A stretch of 64,000 bases of DNA from Labrenzia sp. VG12. Lineage in GTDB: Bacteria > Pseudomonadota > Alphaproteobacteria > Rhizobiales > Stappiaceae. The position numbers and the translations under genes were made by a program. The DNA lies in NCBI RefSeq assembly GCF_002237595.1, contig NZ_CP022529.1:4866001-4930000 (forward strand), given 5' to 3'. Every line of letters starts with the position of its first letter. The first letter of the stretch is position 1. The notes under the pieces are model-generated. The model was not told the origin of the DNA. It did not search any database and saw nothing but the letters and a program-made list of their open reading frames with translations. This document shows, in pieces, positions 60,675 through 64,000 of the stretch.

Positions 60675-63600
60675 ATGACTTGGCATTTCCGCTTCGGGTT
60701 CGTTTTTGGCGATCATCGGTCCAATCTCCTTGAGGGCAGCAACTGGTCCGATTTCATTTTCGGCTTCGGCGGCAATGACGAGATCTACGGCAGGGGCGGC
60801 AATGACACCATCTTTGCCGGACGTGGCAATGACTGGATCCATGGCGGGTCCGGGAACGACTATATCAATGGCGGCCGGGGCTTCGACACCGCCGCTTTTG
60901 ACGGCTCGATCTTCGATTATGACGTGTCTCTCTGCCGGAGCTGGTTTTCCACCACAGCCATTGTCACCCGCTTCGGCGATGACGGTCGGCCCGTGGAAGT
61001 CGACTATCTGAAGAATGTCGAGGCACTGCATTTCGCCGAAGAAGACTACACGCTCTATATCGACGGGCGGAACAATCAGGTTCTGGCGCTCGACGACCTT
61101 GCAGCGACCGATGAAGACACGGCACTGACGCTGTCCTTCGACGCGCTTCTGGCCAATGACACGGATTTCGACGGCGACACGCTGTCGATCACCCAGGTCG
61201 ACGCCCTGAGCAGTTTGGGGGCGGTCATTTCGGTTGTTGACGGGCAGGTCATCTATAACCCGGCGGGTTCCTTCGATGCCCTGAAAGAAGGTGAAACCGT
61301 CACCGACACCTTCACTTACACCGTGGACGACGGCCGCGGTGGCAGCACCACGGCGACGGTCAGTGTGACGATCACCGGCACCAACGATGCTCCGGAGCTC
61401 CAGCTCGCGTCCAGCCTTGAATATGCCGAAAACGGCACGGACGCTGTCGCCGATGCCGAGGCCAGCGACGTTGACAGCGATGGCGTGACCTTCTCACTCT
61501 CCGGTACGGATGCGGCGCTGTTCACGATCAACGAAGACACCGGCGAAATCCGGTTCCGGTCCGCTCCCGACTACGAAGCGCCTGCGGACGCCAACGGTGA
61601 CAACGCCTACGATCTGATCGTCACTGCGACAGACACCGAAGGTGCAACCGACAGCCAGGCCCTGACCGTCAACGTGACGGATGTTCTGGAAATTCCGGAG
61701 GTCGATGCCCGGATCAATGAGTTCCATTACGACAATGCCGGAACCGACACGGGCGAGTTTGTCGAGATCCGCACGGCAGCGGGAGACGACGTCTCCTTCC
61801 TGCAGATCGTCCTGATCAACGGCTCCAACGGCTCCGAATACAACCGCGTCGATGTTTCCGGCCTGACCATGACCACCGACGGCACCTACGACTATTACGT
61901 CTGGGATCTGCCGACAAACGGTCTCCAGAACGGATCTCCCGATGGCATCGCGCTGGTCAACGGTGGCGCGGTGCTGGAATTTGTCAGCTATGAAGGCGAG
62001 ATCGAGACGACGATCGACGGTCAGACCGTGACCTCGACTGATGTTGGCGTTGCCGAAAGCGGCAGCACGGAGGCCGGTCAGTCGCTGCAACGCAACGACG
62101 ACGGCAGCTGGAACGAGGCGGCCGACGAGACCAGGGGCGCAGCCAACGAAGCACCTGGTGTGGAACTCAATGCCCGGATCAATGAATTCCACTACGACAA
62201 TGCCGGCACGGATACGGGTGAGTTCATCGAAATCCGTGTCAATGCCGGTGCCGATGTCTCTGCGCTGGATGTGCGGTTGATCAACGGCAACGGCGGTGCC
62301 GAATACAATCTTGCAGCGGTCGCCGGCCTGACCATGACCACGGACGGCACCTACGACTATTACGTCTGGGATCTGCCGGCGAATGGCCTGCAGAATGGTG
62401 CACCGGACGGCATCGCGCTTGTGAATGATGGCGAAGTGGTCGAGTTCCTCTCCTATGAGGGCAGCATCACCACCACGATTGCCGGTGTTGAAGTGACCTC
62501 CACGGATGTCGGTGTTGCCGAGAGCAGTGCAACGGCCGCCGGCGAGTCCCTCCAGCGCAACGCGGACGGCTCCTGGAACGAGGCTGCGGCCGAGACCAAG
62601 GGCGCGGAAAACAGCGGTGGGACCGGTCCGCTGGTCGAAGCCCGGATCAACGAAATTCACTATGACAACGACGGCACGGACACTGGCGAATTCGTGGAAA
62701 TCCGCGTCAACGCAGATGCCGACGTAACCGGCGTGCAGGTGCAGCTGATCAATGGCAATGGCGGGGCCAGCTACAACAGCGCGGACCTGTCGTCGCTGGT
62801 GCGAACCACGGACGGCACCTATGACTATTACGTCTGGGAACTGCCTTCCAATGGTATCCAGAACGGGGCTCCGGACGGTGTTGCGCTTGTCAACGGAACC
62901 GAAGTCGTTGAATTCCTGAGCTACGAAGGCACGATCACGGCAACGATCGCGGGTACGGAAGTCACCTCCACCGATATCGGTGTTTCCGAAAGCAATTCGA
63001 CCCCGGTCGGCCAGTCCCTGCAGCGCAATGACGATGGCAGCTGGAATGCGCCGGCCGACGAGACGCGCGGCGAAGCCAATGACGGTGGCGGTGGCGGCGA
63101 ACCGACCGCCCGCTTCATTTCCGAAATCCAGGGCTCCGGGTCGGCCAGCCTGCTCATCGGCAATTATGTACTGGTCTCAGCCGTTGTCACCTACACCACC
63201 AGCAACGGCTTCTTCCTGCAGGAAGAAGACGCGGATGCGGATGGCGATGCGCTGACGTCCGAAGGCATCTTCGTTTTCACAGGCGGAGAACCGTCGGTGG
63301 TGTCCGGCGACACGGTCGATGTGGCCGGCACGGTCGAGGAATTCTTCGGCATGACCCAGCTCGGAGGGAGCGTCGAGGTGACCAAGACCGGCACCACGAC
63401 CTTGCCGACAGCAGCGGAGATCCAGTTGTCCCGGACCGCGACCAATTACGAACAATATGAAGGCATGCGCATTTCGGTCACCTCCGGCATCGAAAACGAG
63501 CGGGTGACCATTATCGAAAACTTCAACTTCGACCGCTTTGGCGACATCACCGTCAGCGCCGGGACACAGACCCAGGCAACCCAGCTTTATGATGCCCAGA

Positions 63601-64000
63601 CCCAGGCGGATGAGATCGCCGACCATATCGAAGGCAACATGAACAACCGCCTGGTGATCACCGACGGCACCTCCAGCCAGAATCCAGACAGCTATGGCTA
63701 TGTGGCGAACACCTCGGCCGGTGACGATGGCGACGGCATCCTCAGCGCCGGAGACGATTTCACGGCGGAAGGCCCGACGCTGCGTCTCGGCGCGGAAATG
63801 AACTCGGCGATCGAAGGGGTGCTCACCTATGAATTCGGCGAGTTCAAGGTGCTGGTCGACGGCACGCTCGACATCGACGAGGCGACAAACTCCGGGGCAC
63901 GGCAGGACACGCCGGACGATGTCGGCGGCGAGATCCAGGTCGCCAGCTTCAACGTGCTGAACTACTTCACCACCTTCTCCGGCGGCACGGGTCCGAATGG
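60675..64000 (+). CDS. ExeM/NucH-type extracellular nuclease with RTX and three lamin-tail-like repeats (3' end outside window)
   Basis: 1108 residues are visible. RTX nonapeptides (GGNDEIYGRGGNDTIFAGRG) come first. A cadherin-like/VCBS region (about 135-235) and a cadherin repeat (about 240-335) follow. Three LTD-like copies start at residues 345, 500 and 656, each with ARINEFHYDN-like starts and DGTYDYYVWDLP. An OB-fold YhcR-type domain (ISEIQGSGSASLLIGNYVLV) begins near 815. The start of the endonuclease/exonuclease/phosphatase domain (IQVASFNVLNYFTTFSGG) is at about 1086. It has no signal peptide; RTX repeats suggest type I secretion. It would degrade extracellular DNA. Confidence 0.88.
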   Translation, partial: MTWHFRFGFVFGDHRSNLLEGSNWSDFIFGFGGNDEIYGRGGNDTIFAGRGNDWIHGGSGNDYINGGRGFDTAAFDGSIFDYDVSLCRSWFSTTAIVTRFGDDGRPVEVDYLKNVEALHFAEEDYTLYIDGRNNQVLALDDLAATDEDTALTLSFDALLANDTDFDGDTLSITQVDALSSLGAVISVVDGQVIYNPAGSFDALKEGETVTDTFTYTVDDGRGGSTTATVSVTITGTNDAPELQLASSLEYAENGTDAVADAEASDVDSDGVTFSLSGTDAALFTINEDTGEIRFRSAPDYEAPADANGDNAYDLIVTATDTEGATDSQALTVNVTDVLEIPEVDARINEFHYDNAGTDTGEFVEIRTAAGDDVSFLQIVLINGSNGSEYNRVDVSGLTMTTDGTYDYYVWDLPTNGLQNGSPDGIALVNGGAVLEFVSYEGEIETTIDGQTVTSTDVGVAESGSTEAGQSLQRNDDGSWNEAADETRGAANEAPGVELNARINEFHYDNAGTDTGEFIEIRVNAGADVSALDVRLINGNGGAEYNLAAVAGLTMTTDGTYDYYVWDLPANGLQNGAPDGIALVNDGEVVEFLSYEGSITTTIAGVEVTSTDVGVAESSATAAGESLQRNADGSWNEAAAETKGAENSGGTGPLVEARINEIHYDNDGTDTGEFVEIRVNADADVTGVQVQLINGNGGASYNSADLSSLVRTTDGTYDYYVWELPSNGIQNGAPDGVALVNGTEVVEFLSYEGTITATIAGTEVTSTDIGVSESNSTPVGQSLQRNDDGSWNAPADETRGEANDGGGGGEPTARFISEIQGSGSASLLIGNYVLVSAVVTYTTSNGFFLQEEDADADGDALTSEGIFVFTGGEPSVVSGDTVDVAGTVEEFFGMTQLGGSVEVTKTGTTTLPTAAEIQLSRTATNYEQYEGMRISVTSGIENERVTIIENFNFDRFGDITVSAGTQTQATQLYDAQTQADEIADHIEGNMNNRLVITDGTSSQNPDSYGYVANTSAGDDGDGILSAGDDFTAEGPTLRLGAEMNSAIEGVLTYEFGEFKVLVDGTLDIDEATNSGARQDTPDDVGGEIQVASFNVLNYFTTFSGGTGPN

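Overview
The window is high-G+C alphaproteobacterial chromosome. Gene content and style point to a marine Hyphomicrobiales bacterium of the Roseibium/Labrenzia (Stappiaceae) type: an imuA-imuB-dnaE2 cassette with a GAAC-N7-GAAC LexA site, an Hsp20-DUF1150 pair, OpgC, an (R)-transaminase-like class IV enzyme, many small Tat-exported proteins, large RTX exoproteins and RPE-like palindromic repeats. The taxon is inferred from gene content only; there is no rRNA or tRNA gene to anchor it.

Layout. 1-7.2 kb: the 5' part of an AlkC-like DNA repair gene, a nested repeat region, an ABM-domain gene divergent from a WYL regulator, and a complete ugpBAEC glycerol-3-phosphate importer on the minus strand with two Pho-box-like clusters upstream. 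7.2-14 kb: a GT29-like protein and the SOS mutagenesis cassette imuA-imuB-dnaE2, with repeat elements between imuB and dnaE2. 14-20 kb: an unstable accessory stretch with an A+T-rich orphan AAA ATPase, a frameshifted dacB-like gene, a relic second copy of an aldo/keto reductase, the intact reductase, and racemase/spermidine-synthase-like relics. 20-25 kb: DUF2161, WYL/VOC divergent pair, YHS protein, and a Tat dioxygenase-fold protein next to a ferric-reductase-like membrane protein. 25-29 kb: a 1112-residue serralysin-type RTX metalloprotease. 29-38 kb: SDR/TetR pair, DUF4399 protein, ECF sigma/anti-sigma pair, a PAS-GGDEF-EAL protein, transaminase/Lrp pair, an NlpC-like orphan and a periplasmic beta carbonic anhydrase. 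38-50 kb: an MFS-NicO metal transport pair, a ThDP enzyme, WYL regulator, LysR beside a PhnZ-like HD protein, a SixA-Nudix fusion, small transport and stress genes, and a twice-frameshifted sigma factor. 50-60 kb: LysR, an Hsp20-DUF1150 operon with a sigma-32-type promoter, a GAF-GGDEF cyclase, OpgC, a TTC38-like TPR protein, and YeeE/YedE with DUF302. 60-64 kb: a 31-codon gene with an ideal ribosome binding site and its own terminator, then the start of a large ExeM/NucH-type secreted nuclease that runs off the window.

Themes. Phosphate scavenging recurs: ugp with Pho boxes, the extracellular nuclease behind a Pho-like direct repeat, and a PhnZ-like HD protein, although these loci are far apart and the link is inference. 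Many genes sit as divergent regulator/target pairs with a clear palindrome between them. Three single-base frameshifts, all next to C or G runs (one in dacB, two in the sigma factor), could be real decay or sequence errors.
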